From a virus: a DNA stretch of 35,654 bases. Both the position numbers and the translations under genes were made by a program. The stretch covers positions 1-35,654 of IMG/VR virus record IMGVR_UViG_3300028821_000005; one strand, written 5' to 3'. Positions 1 through 7,225 of the stretch are shown piece after piece (positions within the stretch are counted from its first letter, which is position 1; the number at the start of each line of letters is the position of its first letter). The notes beneath the pieces are model-generated. The model searched no databases. It saw nothing but the letters and a program-made list of their open reading frames with translations, and was not told where the DNA came from.

Positions 1-1
1 C

Positions 2-604
2 ACTACAAGCGTGGCTGGCAGTTCAGGAAGTAATGGCTCAGGCTCTGCAGCATCATCAGCAAACGGTGGAGATGGTTACGACCACCAACAAACAGGCTCT
101 AACTTATCAACCATATTCGCTACAGCAGGAACACGCTCAGGTGGTTCATCAGGATATACCACCTTTGGTGGCGGTGGCGGTGGTGGTGGTTCAGGAGGTA
201 CAACCATCTCTTACTCAAGTGACGGGCAAGGACGTTGGATGTCAGGCTCAGGTGGTGGTGGTGGTGCTTCTAACGGCTCAGGTGGTGCGAAAGGTGTAGC
301 AACAGCTAATGATTGGTGGGGTAACAACGCATCAAGTGCAGGTTCATCAGGTTCATCTACTACAGGTGGCGCAGGTGGTCAATGGGTTTCTAGGTATTAT
401 TGTTGTTGGCATAGCGGTATCGAAGGTGGCGCTGATGGAGGTAATGGAGGCAACTTAGGCTCAAGTGGTAGTACAGGTCAACGCTTACACTCAGGTCAGT
501 GGTATTCATACGCAGCAGGTTCAGGTGGCTCGGCAGGCTCGGCATCTAATGTATATGGTTCGTCAGGTTCAGCATTAACAGGAAACACAGGTCAAATTAG
601 TTAA
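2..604 (+). CDS. Glycine-rich tail adhesin, C-terminal part (continues from 35105 across the circular junction)
   Basis: This is the 3' two thirds of a gene that begins at 35105. The reading frame entering at base 2 is the one leaving at base 35654, and joined over the 98-base overlap it gives about 351 residues. The part here is almost entirely Gly, Ser, Ala and Thr, with runs of seven to nine Gly separated by Ser/Tyr/Trp-containing segments such as TTISYSSDGQGRWM and SRYYCCWHS. Such polyglycine-rich domains are known in distal tail adhesins like T-even gp38, where glycine helices carry variable host-binding loops; applying that here is inference. The GGT/GGC codon runs are near-repetitive DNA and could vary by slippage. 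The next gene follows after nine bases with an AAGGA ribosome site. Confidence 0.7.
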   Translation, partial: TTSVAGSSGSNGSGSAASSANGGDGYDHQQTGSNLSTIFATAGTRSGGSSGYTTFGGGGGGGGSGGTTISYSSDGQGRWMSGSGGGGGASNGSGGAKGVATANDWWGNNASSAGSSGSSTTGGAGGQWVSRYYCCWHSGIEGGADGGNGGNLGSSGSTGQRLHSGQWYSYAAGSGGSAGSASNVYGSSGSALTGNTGQIS

Positions 605-613
605 GGAATTATT

Positions 614-1078
614 ATGAACATACAAGCAAGAAGAACAAGCGGTAGTACATTTTCCGCAGAGGATAAGTTAGAAGTTACATTTAACTCTGATAATCAACCG
701 ATGGCATCAGTCGTACATACTGTTGAATTGATATCAGGAAGCAATGTTACTCACGGTGGTGGTGGTCAACCTGATGAGTACCTACACTATAAAGCAACAG
801 AAAGAGATGCTGACAATGACGGTATTATTGATTACTCAGATATTGAGATGGCATTAATACAAGAAGAACAAGGTACATCAGTTATCAAAGTTAAATGTGG
901 GGCTGTTACTAAAGCAGATGTAGATGCTTCTATTGCTGAAGTTGAGGCTTGGATTGAGCGTAAAGGAGTAGCCGAGGGTTTAGATGAAGAATTTACAGAA
1001 GTAGCCCCTACATTTGAACCAACTATATTAACAACAGGTGAGATTACTTTAGAGTGGTCTGATGATAACTTTGTCTAA
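614..1078 (+). CDS. Hypothetical tail-region protein with an EF-hand-like loop
   Basis: The product is 154 residues and is not recognised. It starts at ATG after AAGGAATTATT, nine bases downstream of the adhesin gene, so it is probably co-transcribed and may be an adhesin partner or assembly factor. Residues 65-76 (DADNDGIIDYSD) fit the Asp-x-Asp-x-Asp-Gly pattern of calcium-binding loops seen in EF-hand, dockerin and thrombospondin type 3 repeats. The segment around residues 85-115 (EEQGTSVIKVKCG, then an acidic helix) looks like a small folded domain, and the C-terminus is acidic. No signal peptide or membrane segment is seen. The protein is clearly coding, but its function is open. Confidence 0.8.
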   Translation: MNIQARRTSGSTFSAEDKLEVTFNSDNQPMASVVHTVELISGSNVTHGGGGQPDEYLHYKATERDADNDGIIDYSDIEMALIQEEQGTSVIKVKCGAVTKADVDASIAEVEAWIERKGVAEGLDEEFTEVAPTFEPTILTTGEITLEWSDDNFV

Positions 1079-1088
1079 GGAATTATGA

Positions 1089-1301
1089 ATGGAATTATCA
1101 GATGTTGTACTCGCACTCGTAGGGATTATCTCGGCAATAACTGGTGGTGTAGTTAAGTCATTAGTGGCTGATTTAAAAGGTGTTGAGAAACAGATAGGTG
1201 CTTTGCCAAAGGAATATGTATTGAAGTCAGAATACCACGATGACATTAAAGAGATTAAACATTTGATTGAGAAGTTATTTGATAAGGTTAATGAGAGGTG
1301 A
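1089..1301 (+). CDS. Small membrane protein, candidate holin
   Basis: The product is 70 residues. Residues 5-26 (VVLALVGIISAITGGVVKSLV) form one hydrophobic segment, followed by a charged helix (residues 30-70) with heptad-like leucines and lysines, giving a membrane anchor with a cytoplasmic or periplasmic coiled coil. Single-span phage holins such as T7 gp17.5 are of similar size, but this shape is also found in unrelated phage membrane proteins. The start at 1089 is chosen over the out-of-frame ATG at 1085 because it sits seven bases after AAGGA and opens the long frame. It is the first of a run of tiny membrane-associated genes that look like a lysis region. Confidence 0.65.
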   Translation: MELSDVVLALVGIISAITGGVVKSLVADLKGVEKQIGALPKEYVLKSEYHDDIKEIKHLIEKLFDKVNER

Positions 1302-1306
1302 TATGG

Positions 1307-1384
1307 GTGTTACTGACTGATGGTTATTATAGAATTTATCTTTTTGACCCTTGGAATTTACCTATTAATTATATGATGATATGA
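1307..1384 (+). CDS. Possible 25-residue micro-protein (GTG start)
   Basis: A GTG start six bases after AGAGGTG opens a 25-codon frame whose TGA overlaps the next ATG as ATGA, the coupling style used throughout this genome. The peptide is aromatic and hydrophobic (GYYRIYLFDPWNLPINY). A nearby ATG at 1303 gives only five codons. The evidence is the ribosome site and the overlap only; the frame is short enough to occur by chance. Confidence 0.3.
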   Translation: MLLTDGYYRIYLFDPWNLPINYMMI

Positions 1385-1482
1385 AGAAATACTTAACAAG
1401 AAACGATAAAGGACAATTCATTCACGCTACTTGGATTGATAAGATTACTATTATGGTTAAGAAATGGTTAAGGTTGCCTTAA
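1381..1482 (+). CDS. 33-residue basic micro-protein
   Basis: The ATG at 1381 opens 33 codons: MKKYLTRNDKGQFIHATW, then a short amphipathic, lysine-rich helix ending KKWLRLP. The gene overlaps the following lipoprotein gene by 19 bases in another frame, so the two would be translationally linked. There is no strong ribosome site of its own, but its start lies in an ATGA overlap with the preceding micro-frame. It is not recognised. Its position in the membrane/lysis cluster suggests a small membrane-associated peptide. Confidence 0.5.
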   Translation: MKKYLTRNDKGQFIHATWIDKITIMVKKWLRLP

Positions 1483-1838
1483 TATTAATGATTACCTTAT
1501 CAGGTTGCAGCTCACTTGAGTTTAGGAACTTAGGTAAGACTGGTGTTACTACAGGTATCGCGTATGTTGTAGCAGGACCTATACCTGCCATAGCAAACTT
1601 AGCTACCTCAATGGCTTATGATGAAATTATTCCTGATAAGCCTAGTATTGATAAGATAGAGAATAAAGAACAAGCAGTAGCGTATGTACTTGAGAAAGGA
1701 ATTGTGTGGGCGGTAGTTGGTTTTATAGCTTTCCTATTAATCACTAATGTTCTAGTTCCACTTATAACTAGAAGATGGGGTTATAACGAAGCTAAGAATA
1801 AGTACAGAGAAGTTGTATTTGAACAAGATAAGGAGTGA
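1464..1838 (+). CDS. Lipoprotein with C-terminal membrane anchor, candidate unimolecular spanin
   Basis: The product is 124 residues. The N-terminus has one Lys, a hydrophobic stretch (residues 4-12) and a lipobox LSGC with Cys15; Ser16 at the +2 position would direct the lipid-anchored protein to the outer membrane. Residues 79-101 form a strong membrane segment followed by Arg-Arg and a charged tail, which by the positive-inside rule faces the cytoplasm. An outer-membrane lipid anchor plus an inner-membrane C-terminal anchor in about 130 residues is the layout of u-spanins such as T1 gp11, which fuse the two membranes at lysis. A weaker hydrophobic patch at residues 29-50 is compatible with a fusion-active ectodomain. 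The function is inferred from architecture and location only. Confidence 0.6.
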   Translation: MVKVALILMITLSGCSSLEFRNLGKTGVTTGIAYVVAGPIPAIANLATSMAYDEIIPDKPSIDKIENKEQAVAYVLEKGIVWAVVGFIAFLLITNVLVPLITRRWGYNEAKNKYREVVFEQDKE

Positions 1839-1841
1839 GTG

Positions 1842-1949
1842 ATGGAAGAGCTAATTAATAAGATTAAATCAATGAAGAAGACTACTCTTGCAGTAATCGG
1901 TATATTCGCAGTAATTGTTATTGTTAATATGCTTGGTTATGGTGGTTAA
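1842..1949 (+). CDS. 35-residue single-span membrane protein
   Basis: The gene starts at ATG 1842, three bases after the lipoprotein stop and downstream of AAGGAG within it. The product is a short charged N-terminus (MEELINKIKSMKK) and one hydrophobic helix (TTLAVIGIFAVIVIVNMLG). It is too short for most gene finders. Its place between a lipoprotein and another tiny membrane protein suggests a lysis role (holin or antiholin), but nothing in the sequence proves that. Confidence 0.55.
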   Translation: MEELINKIKSMKKTTLAVIGIFAVIVIVNMLGYGG

Positions 1950-2007
1950 TGTAGGTACAGAACAAATACCTGTATGGGTGTATGTTCATCATAGGATGAA
2001 GGTATGA
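1939..2007 (+). CDS. Possible 22-residue micro-protein
   Basis: A frame of 22 codons (VNVGTEQIPVWVYVHHRMK) begins inside the end of the preceding gene and ends in an ATGA overlap with the following gene at 2004. No clear ribosome site is present. It fills an otherwise empty 55-base gap in a tightly packed cluster. It is kept only as a possibility. Confidence 0.25.
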   Translation: MVVNVGTEQIPVWVYVHHRMKV

Positions 2008-2171
2008 ATAAATGTTCAATAACAGCGTTTTTAGTAGGCATTACGATAACCGTATCAAGTTTAGCCTTTTTTGGACAGATGATGGAGATGCCAGGTAAGG
2101 CATTTCAAACAGGAAGTCAGATGATGTTTGCTGCACCTGAACCCCCTAAATGTGATTGTAGTTGTAACTAA
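2004..2171 (+). CDS. 55-residue membrane protein with Cys-rich tail
   Basis: The product is 55 residues: MNKCS, a hydrophobic helix (residues 7-24, AFLVGITITVSSLAFFG), a Met-rich stretch and a C-terminus PPKCDCSCN with three closely spaced cysteines. GAAGG lies a few bases before the start. The Cys cluster after a membrane segment could bind metal or form disulphides if it faces the periplasm. It is the last gene before the promoter of the tail operon and belongs to the membrane/lysis cluster. It is not recognised as a known family. Confidence 0.5.
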   Translation: MNKCSITAFLVGITITVSSLAFFGQMMEMPGKAFQTGSQMMFAAPEPPKCDCSCN

Positions 2172-2201
2172 TTGATTTAACTAGATAAATTGTATTATAA
2201 T
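2172..2201 (+). promoter_or_regulatory. Sigma70-like promoter before the tail/adaptor operon
   Basis: TTGATT (2172-2177) and a perfect TATAAT (2196-2201) are separated by 18 bases in the 50-base gap before the adaptor gene. The transcript would start near 2208, just before the CGGAGAACC ribosome site of the gene at 2222. It would drive the adaptor, hub, collar fibre and ejection-protein genes with host RNA polymerase. Confidence 0.6.
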
Positions 2202-2221
2202 GTCAACAAACGGAGAACCTT

Positions 2222-2890
2222 ATGACCTTTAGAGAGCTTATTAACGAAGTCTTAATCAGGTTGAGAGAAGACACCATTGCTACCGACTGGTCGGGTAATA
2301 TCAATGATAGCACAACAGTAACTGACTATCAAAAGGTTATTGGCTCACTGATTAACGACTCTAAACGTAACATAGAATCATATCATGATTGGCTAGTCTT
2401 AAGAGAGACTAAAGACATAGCTACTATATCTGGAACTAGGAACTATAGTTTAGCCTCAGGTCAAGAGATTAAGCTTATTGATGTTATTAATCAAGCTACT
2501 GGTGCTAATTTAGTACAAGTATCGAGACAGTATATCAACTCCACTCTATATCCAAGTGAGAACTCAGGTGAACCTTTGTACTATGCTTTCAATGGTGCTG
2601 ACTCTTCTAATAATCTCAAAGTAGATTTAGAACCTAAACCTAATTCAGTACAGACTATTTCATTTGACATAGTTAAATTCCAAGATGAATTAAAAACAGC
2701 TACGACTGTATTAAAGATACCTGAGAAGCCAGTTATCTTAGGTGCTTGGGCTAGAGCTATTTCTGAACGAGGTGAAGACGGTGGTACACAGACAAGTATC
2801 GTAGCGGCTGAAGTATCTGAATCACTGAACCAAGCTATTATGTTAGATAGTGGAAATACTCAATATGAATCTGATTGGTTTGTTAAGTAA
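2222..2890 (+). CDS. Head-tail adaptor (P22 gp4 / T7 gp11-like role)
   Basis: The product is 222 residues. The N-terminal helix (MTFRELINEVLIRLRED) and the following helical pairs (residues 35-60, DYQKVIGSLINDSKRNIESYHDWLVLR) resemble the helical bundle of podovirus adaptor or tail tubular A proteins, with a central beta-rich insertion (residues 65-150) and a C-terminal helix. Such proteins form a twelve-fold ring under the portal. Its place directly before a gp10-like hub gene supports this. It has a strong promoter and CGGAGAA ribosome site, and its stop overlaps the next start as TAATG. The assignment rests on pattern and order and could not be aligned here. Confidence 0.6.
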   Translation: MTFRELINEVLIRLREDTIATDWSGNINDSTTVTDYQKVIGSLINDSKRNIESYHDWLVLRETKDIATISGTRNYSLASGQEIKLIDVINQATGANLVQVSRQYINSTLYPSENSGEPLYYAFNGADSSNNLKVDLEPKPNSVQTISFDIVKFQDELKTATTVLKIPEKPVILGAWARAISERGEDGGTQTSIVAAEVSESLNQAIMLDSGNTQYESDWFVK

Positions 2891-4437
2891 TGGCTAAAGA
2901 ACTCTCATATAAACCTCTTAACGATATTGGTATTAATGGTCTTAATACTCAATCTAACCCAGCTACATTAGATTCTAGTTGGTTAACAAATGCTGACAAT
3001 ATCATCCTTAGAGAATCAGGTCGTATCTCCTTTAGGAAAGGTTTAAAACAGAATATACTAAAAACAACTGCTAAGATAGGTTCTATTGTAGAACACAAAG
3101 ATGTCTCTACTAATAAGATATTTGCAGGTGTAGGTACTAAGATTTATACAGTTGACTTTACAACCCCTGATGTTCCTTGGACTGGTTCTTTTACAGCAGG
3201 CACAGCTTCTGACTGGCAGTTCGTGAACTTTAATAAAGGTTTATACGGATTCCAAACTGGTAATCCACCTATTAAATATACATCTTCTACATGGGCAGTC
3301 ACTACTAATAAGCCGACAGGTGTAACTACATTCGACCCTAGTTGTGGAATGGGTTACTACGGTAGAAACTGGGTAGGTGGTGTCGCTGAAGAGAAAGATG
3401 TAGTTTACTACTCAGATACTTTACTTGGAGATACATGGGCAGGAGGTTCTTCCGGTTCAGTTGATTTAAAAACTGTATGGGGTACAGATGAGATTGTAGC
3501 TATCGCTCCTTTTTATGGTCAGTTAGTTATCTTCGGTAAACATAATATTGCTATTTATAAAGATGTAACAGACCCATCATCAATGTCATTGACAGAGGTT
3601 ATTAGAGGTGTCGGTTGTACTTCAAGAGATACAGTTATAGCTGTAGGTGATGATTTATTATTCCTATCTGATACTGGACTTAGGTCTTTAAACAGAACAA
3701 CTGAGTTAGATAAAGTACCATTAACTGAATACTCGGTGAATATAAAAGATACATTAATTAGAAATATCTCACAAAGCTCTGCTGTTAAGGGTGTTTATGT
3801 AGAGAATGAAGGTGTGTATGTTATGTCTTTTATTACTCTTAACATTACTTACGTGTTTGATATGAAACACCTTACACCTAATAAAGTACCTAGGATTACA
3901 ACTTGGACATTTGATTCAGATAGAGAACCCGCAAGTTTAGCTTACACAGAGTCTAAGGGTTTTCTAGTAGGACAGCAGGTAGGTTCGATTGCTGCTTATG
4001 AGGGCTACTTTGATAAAGATTATGTGAGTGGTGGTACTTATACATCTTCTTCTTATACTGGTAGTTTTAAGACTATTTGGATTAATTTAGGTGATTCAGT
4101 AGGGGCTTCTTTATTAAAGAAACTAAAGGCTATTATCAATGGAGGGTCTGGAACATCAGTAGGTGTTAAGTGGTATAAAGACTTTAATGTTGTACCTTCT
4201 AAGACGCATACTTTCTTATTAAATCCTACTACTACAGGGACTGTAGCTTTATTTGGAGCTTCTACTTCTTTATATGGAGCAGTCAAGTACACTCCTTTAT
4301 ATGGTTTAAAAGAATACAACATACCGTTAACAGGTAGTGCTAAACATTTACAGGTTGAGATGAGTGCTGAGACTAATGGTTATGTAGCTTCATTACAAGC
4401 TATGACTTTATTATTTAAAAGAGGGAAAATACGATGA
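2890..4437 (+). CDS. Tail hub / packaged-DNA stabilisation protein (P22 gp10-like)
   Basis: The product is 515 residues. It opens with a segment typical of these hubs: GLNTQSNPATLDSSWLTNADN, then a bipartite R-x-S-x-R-K-G motif. Repeated beta-strand blocks with Gly-Asp turns follow (around residues 60-340), including QLVIFGKHNIAIY and GCTSRDTVIAVGDDLLFLS. P22 gp10-type proteins form a propeller-like hub that closes the portal channel and carries the tail needle or spikes. The C-terminal 120 residues are a beta-rich jelly-roll-like domain. The start shares a base with the previous stop (TAATG) and the end overlaps the next gene as ATGA, so it sits in a coupled adaptor-hub-fibre operon. Confidence 0.65.
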   Translation: MAKELSYKPLNDIGINGLNTQSNPATLDSSWLTNADNIILRESGRISFRKGLKQNILKTTAKIGSIVEHKDVSTNKIFAGVGTKIYTVDFTTPDVPWTGSFTAGTASDWQFVNFNKGLYGFQTGNPPIKYTSSTWAVTTNKPTGVTTFDPSCGMGYYGRNWVGGVAEEKDVVYYSDTLLGDTWAGGSSGSVDLKTVWGTDEIVAIAPFYGQLVIFGKHNIAIYKDVTDPSSMSLTEVIRGVGCTSRDTVIAVGDDLLFLSDTGLRSLNRTTELDKVPLTEYSVNIKDTLIRNISQSSAVKGVYVENEGVYVMSFITLNITYVFDMKHLTPNKVPRITTWTFDSDREPASLAYTESKGFLVGQQVGSIAAYEGYFDKDYVSGGTYTSSSYTGSFKTIWINLGDSVGASLLKKLKAIINGGSGTSVGVKWYKDFNVVPSKTHTFLLNPTTTGTVALFGASTSLYGAVKYTPLYGLKEYNIPLTGSAKHLQVEMSAETNGYVASLQAMTLLFKRGKIR

Positions 4438-5063
4438 GTAATTATACGATAGCAGTAGGTTGGAGTGGTAAGGATGCTTTATCAGATTCAGACCCAGCTA
4501 AGGTAATTTCAGGTTCAGACTTTAATACTGAGTTCTCAGCGGTACAGACAGCAGTTAATACTAAAGCAGACCTTAATGGTTCGGCTTCTGAATCATTTAG
4601 TGCTAATACAGCAGTAGCTGGTACTAATACCACACAGGTAGCGACAACAGCTTTTGTTAAGACAGCTACTGATGCTATCTCCCCATCTGCCTACCCAATA
4701 GGCTCTATATTTACAACTGTAACTGCTTATGCAGATTCAGCAGCAGTCGTAGCGATAGTAGGTGGTACAACTTGGGTTTCCTTTGCAGCAGGTAAGATGT
4801 TGATTGGTTTAGACTCTAGTGATACAGACTTTGATACTGTAGAAGAGACGGGCGGTGCTAAGACTCATACATTAACTGAAGCAGAAATGCCAGCACACAC
4901 TCATAGTTATGATGCTCATTTAGGAACAGGGGTCTCAGGTCCAGTTAGTTTGGATGATAGGATGCCTTTAACTACAAGCTCAACAACTTCAACAGGAGGA
5001 GGCGTGGCTCATAACAATATGCCTCCATATATCGCTGTTTATATGTGGAAACGTACAGCTTAA
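4434..5063 (+). CDS. Short tail fibre with phage collar-type C-terminal domain
   Basis: The product is 209 residues. The N-terminal half is a short Ala/Thr-rich coiled or fibrous region (residues 30-80). The C-terminal half has the landmarks of phage tail-collar receptor-binding domains: YPIGSIFTTV, an FAAGKMLIG strand, TLTEAEMPAHTHSY with paired histidines, and a terminal HNNMPPYIAVYMWKR. In T4 gp12-like domains the histidines bind metal along the trimer axis. This is one of three different candidate receptor-binding proteins in the genome. It overlaps both neighbours (ATGA before, TAATG after), so it probably attaches to the hub made by the gene before it. Confidence 0.75.
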   Translation: MSNYTIAVGWSGKDALSDSDPAKVISGSDFNTEFSAVQTAVNTKADLNGSASESFSANTAVAGTNTTQVATTAFVKTATDAISPSAYPIGSIFTTVTAYADSAAVVAIVGGTTWVSFAAGKMLIGLDSSDTDFDTVEETGGAKTHTLTEAEMPAHTHSYDAHLGTGVSGPVSLDDRMPLTTSSTTSTGGGVAHNNMPPYIAVYMWKRTA

Positions 5064-5533
5064 TGAAGGACTTAGATATTCAGTTACCTATATTTAAAGA
5101 TAACCTAAACTACTGGTTACAAGGTAATAGTAACGCTATAGTGTTCTGCTTAGATATGGTTAAAGCTATTCACTTGTGGGATGATTTAATTGATAAAGAT
5201 ACAGAGATTGAGGATGAAGATATTAATGATGTGTTTACCTTCTTAATGGTAGATATGCCTTTAAACCCTTTCTATGCTGTGAACCATAGAGACTTAGCAC
5301 CTATGATGAATACTATAATACTCAAGTGGCACACAGCTAATGTGTTTGAGAAAGAGAAGAAAGTTAATGATGTTGAGAAAGCTTATGTATTAAGAGCTGA
5401 GCTTTACCAACTGTTTGTTTTATGTTCTACCTTAATAGGTGGACGAGAGTGGGGTAGAGATATGTCAGTAAGTATTTGGAGAAGTTACATCGAAACTATT
5501 AAAGAATTAAAGCAGGAGGTGAAAGATGCCTGA
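5063..5533 (+). CDS. Conserved-looking helical phage protein of unknown function
   Basis: The product is 156 residues from the ATG that shares a base with the preceding stop (TAATG). An in-frame ATG at 5045 is rejected because it lies inside the previous gene without a ribosome site. The protein is mostly alpha-helical and acidic (DDLIDKDTEIEDEDINDV at residues 40-57), with several aromatic residues and no membrane segment. It ends inside the ribosome site and start of the next gene. Its place in the ejection/tail operon suggests a virion assembly factor or minor component. No catalytic motif is visible. Confidence 0.75.
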   Translation: MKDLDIQLPIFKDNLNYWLQGNSNAIVFCLDMVKAIHLWDDLIDKDTEIEDEDINDVFTFLMVDMPLNPFYAVNHRDLAPMMNTIILKWHTANVFEKEKKVNDVEKAYVLRAELYQLFVLCSTLIGGREWGRDMSVSIWRSYIETIKELKQEVKDA

Positions 5534-6365
5534 TATCGGAAGTGCGGTAGGTGGTTTTATAAGTTTAAGAGGTCAGAATAAAGCATCATCAGCTCAAGAT
5601 GCTGCAAGTACCTCTGCTGAAAGACAGGCTGAGTTAGCTTATCAAAGGACATTACCTTGGGATGTTGAGGGTTCTTTTGGTCAAGCTACTTTCGATGAGG
5701 CAGGGCGTAAGCTAGATATGGCTATGTCAGGTCCTTGGGAGGAACAGTATGAAGATTACTTAGCAGATGCTCATGCTCAAGAAGAGTTTATAGGTTTATA
5801 TGAAGGAGACCCTACCGAAGCAGCTCAGAAGTATTATGAGATGCAGAAAGAGTTAATGTCTCCTCAGCAAGAGAAAGACAGACTAGCTTTAGAGAATAGA
5901 TTATTAGGTCAAGGTATGCTAGGTTCTACTGGGGGAGCTAGTCAATCAGAAGCTCTTCATAAAGCTCAAGCTATGCAAGACTTAGAGGCTAGGTACACTG
6001 GGATAGATAAAGCTCAAAGTATGATTGATACCTACAGAGGTAGAAAAGCAAGTTCTTTAGGTATGGCTGAAACTATCGGTCAGTTACCTCAGAAGTATGC
6101 TGAGACAGGTAGAGGTATTGGTACTGGTCTTAGTTCTATTGCTGGTACAGCTGCTGAGTTATCAGGACAAGCTGCTCAAGCTAGAGGTGCTTCACAAGCT
6201 AATAAATACTTAGGTTATGCTGACCAGTTTAAGAACTTAATGCAACCTACAGCTACTCCATTTAGCCAAGGTGGTTATAGCGGTAGAGTAGTACAACCAG
6301 GAATGTTTGGAGGGGGAGCTTATGTTCCTACTAGAATGGTAGGCGGTGTTCCCGTTCCACGATAA
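5526..6365 (+). CDS. Putative DNA ejection / internal virion protein (P22 gp7-like)
   Basis: The product is 279 residues with a strong AGGAGGTGA ribosome site. It begins with a Gly-rich hydrophobic stretch (IGSAVGGFISLRG) followed by an Ala/Ser-rich helix and RTLPWDVEGSFG. The middle is helical and Gln/Glu-rich (residues 70-135), then come Ala/Gly-rich amphipathic helices and a Gly/Pro-rich C-terminus (FGGGAYVPTRMVGGVPVP). Small N-terminally hydrophobic, Ala-rich proteins in this position are ejection proteins that leave the capsid with the DNA and help cross the envelope. The call is by context and composition. Confidence 0.55.
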   Translation: MPDIGSAVGGFISLRGQNKASSAQDAASTSAERQAELAYQRTLPWDVEGSFGQATFDEAGRKLDMAMSGPWEEQYEDYLADAHAQEEFIGLYEGDPTEAAQKYYEMQKELMSPQQEKDRLALENRLLGQGMLGSTGGASQSEALHKAQAMQDLEARYTGIDKAQSMIDTYRGRKASSLGMAETIGQLPQKYAETGRGIGTGLSSIAGTAAELSGQAAQARGASQANKYLGYADQFKNLMQPTATPFSQGGYSGRVVQPGMFGGGAYVPTRMVGGVPVPR

Positions 6366-6376
6366 AGGAGAATAAT

Positions 6377-7225
6377 ATGGCATTTACACCAGATGGAATG
6401 TTTTACTTAAGTAAGGAAGATTATGCTCCTTCTATGGATGTACTAGGCGGAGCTGCTAGAGGTATGCTTGGTCTTCAGAATAAAGAAGAAGGTGTTCAAG
6501 CTATCTTAGAAGGTGCTGATTATAAGACACCTGAAGGGCGTAGAGCTGCTTTAGACCAGATTAGAGCTATTGACCCTGATAGATGGGCTACTCTTAATAA
6601 ACAGAATCAGGATTATGAGACTCAAGAGTTAGCACTCACTAAAGGGTATAACACTCCAGTTCTTAAAACAGAGTGGAGATTAGATGTTGGTAAGAAGTGG
6701 ACTAATGATTGGGCTAACATGTACTTACCTGGGCAGCCTAAAGGTATCACTACTCTATCTGAGCTTAATAAATACCTTAGTGATTTAGTTAAATCAGGTT
6801 CTATGAAGAACACAGAAAAGAATGGGTGGTTAAAAACTTATAAAGCTGAAGAGAAAGTTAAGCGTGAAGCTTATGTATCCACTAATGCTTCTCGTTCAGG
6901 TAAGAAATCTTCTAACCTAGTCCCTTCTAAAGATGTGTTTAATGCAAGCAATCTAGGTACTAAGTTAAAACAAACAGGTACTTTTCAATATAAATATAAT
7001 CAACTTCTTAAGGAGCTTAATAGTTTACAAGAAGTGGCAAATAAAGCATCAGCAGCTAACCCTGCAGCTAATGTTATTATTCATACAGAACTAAGGAAAC
7101 GTCAAGACGCGTTGCGTAAGCAGTTGTTAGAACTGCAACCTAAGGTAGAAGAAGAGGCTAACGCCCCTTGGCTTAAAGATGCTACAACTATCTTTGATAT
7201 TAACGCTGCTAAATATAATAAGTAA
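6377..7225 (+). CDS. Putative internal virion protein
   Basis: The product is 282 residues and is not recognised. It begins MAFTPDGMFYLSKEDYAP, has an Ala/Gly helix at residues 20-35, a soluble helical region rich in Lys and Asn, and a long heptad-like segment near residues 200-265 (TELRKRQDALRKQLLELQPK) predicted as coiled coil. It has a GGAGAATAAT ribosome site and its stop overlaps the 1327-residue gene as TAATG. Being locked between two likely ejection proteins, it is probably the middle member of an ejection set like P22 gp7/gp20/gp16 or T7 gp14/15/16. This is inference. Confidence 0.6.
   Translation: MAFTPDGMFYLSKEDYAPSMDVLGGAARGMLGLQNKEEGVQAILEGADYKTPEGRRAALDQIRAIDPDRWATLNKQNQDYETQELALTKGYNTPVLKTEWRLDVGKKWTNDWANMYLPGQPKGITTLSELNKYLSDLVKSGSMKNTEKNGWLKTYKAEEKVKREAYVSTNASRSGKKSSNLVPSKDVFNASNLGTKLKQTGTFQYKYNQLLKELNSLQEVANKASAANPAANVIIHTELRKRQDALRKQLLELQPKVEEEANAPWLKDATTIFDINAAKYNK

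Noticed and set aside
5045-5062. Earlier ATG for the 156-residue gene after the collar fibre
   Set aside because: There is no ribosome site, and the TAATG overlap at 5063 matches the coupling used elsewhere in the genome.
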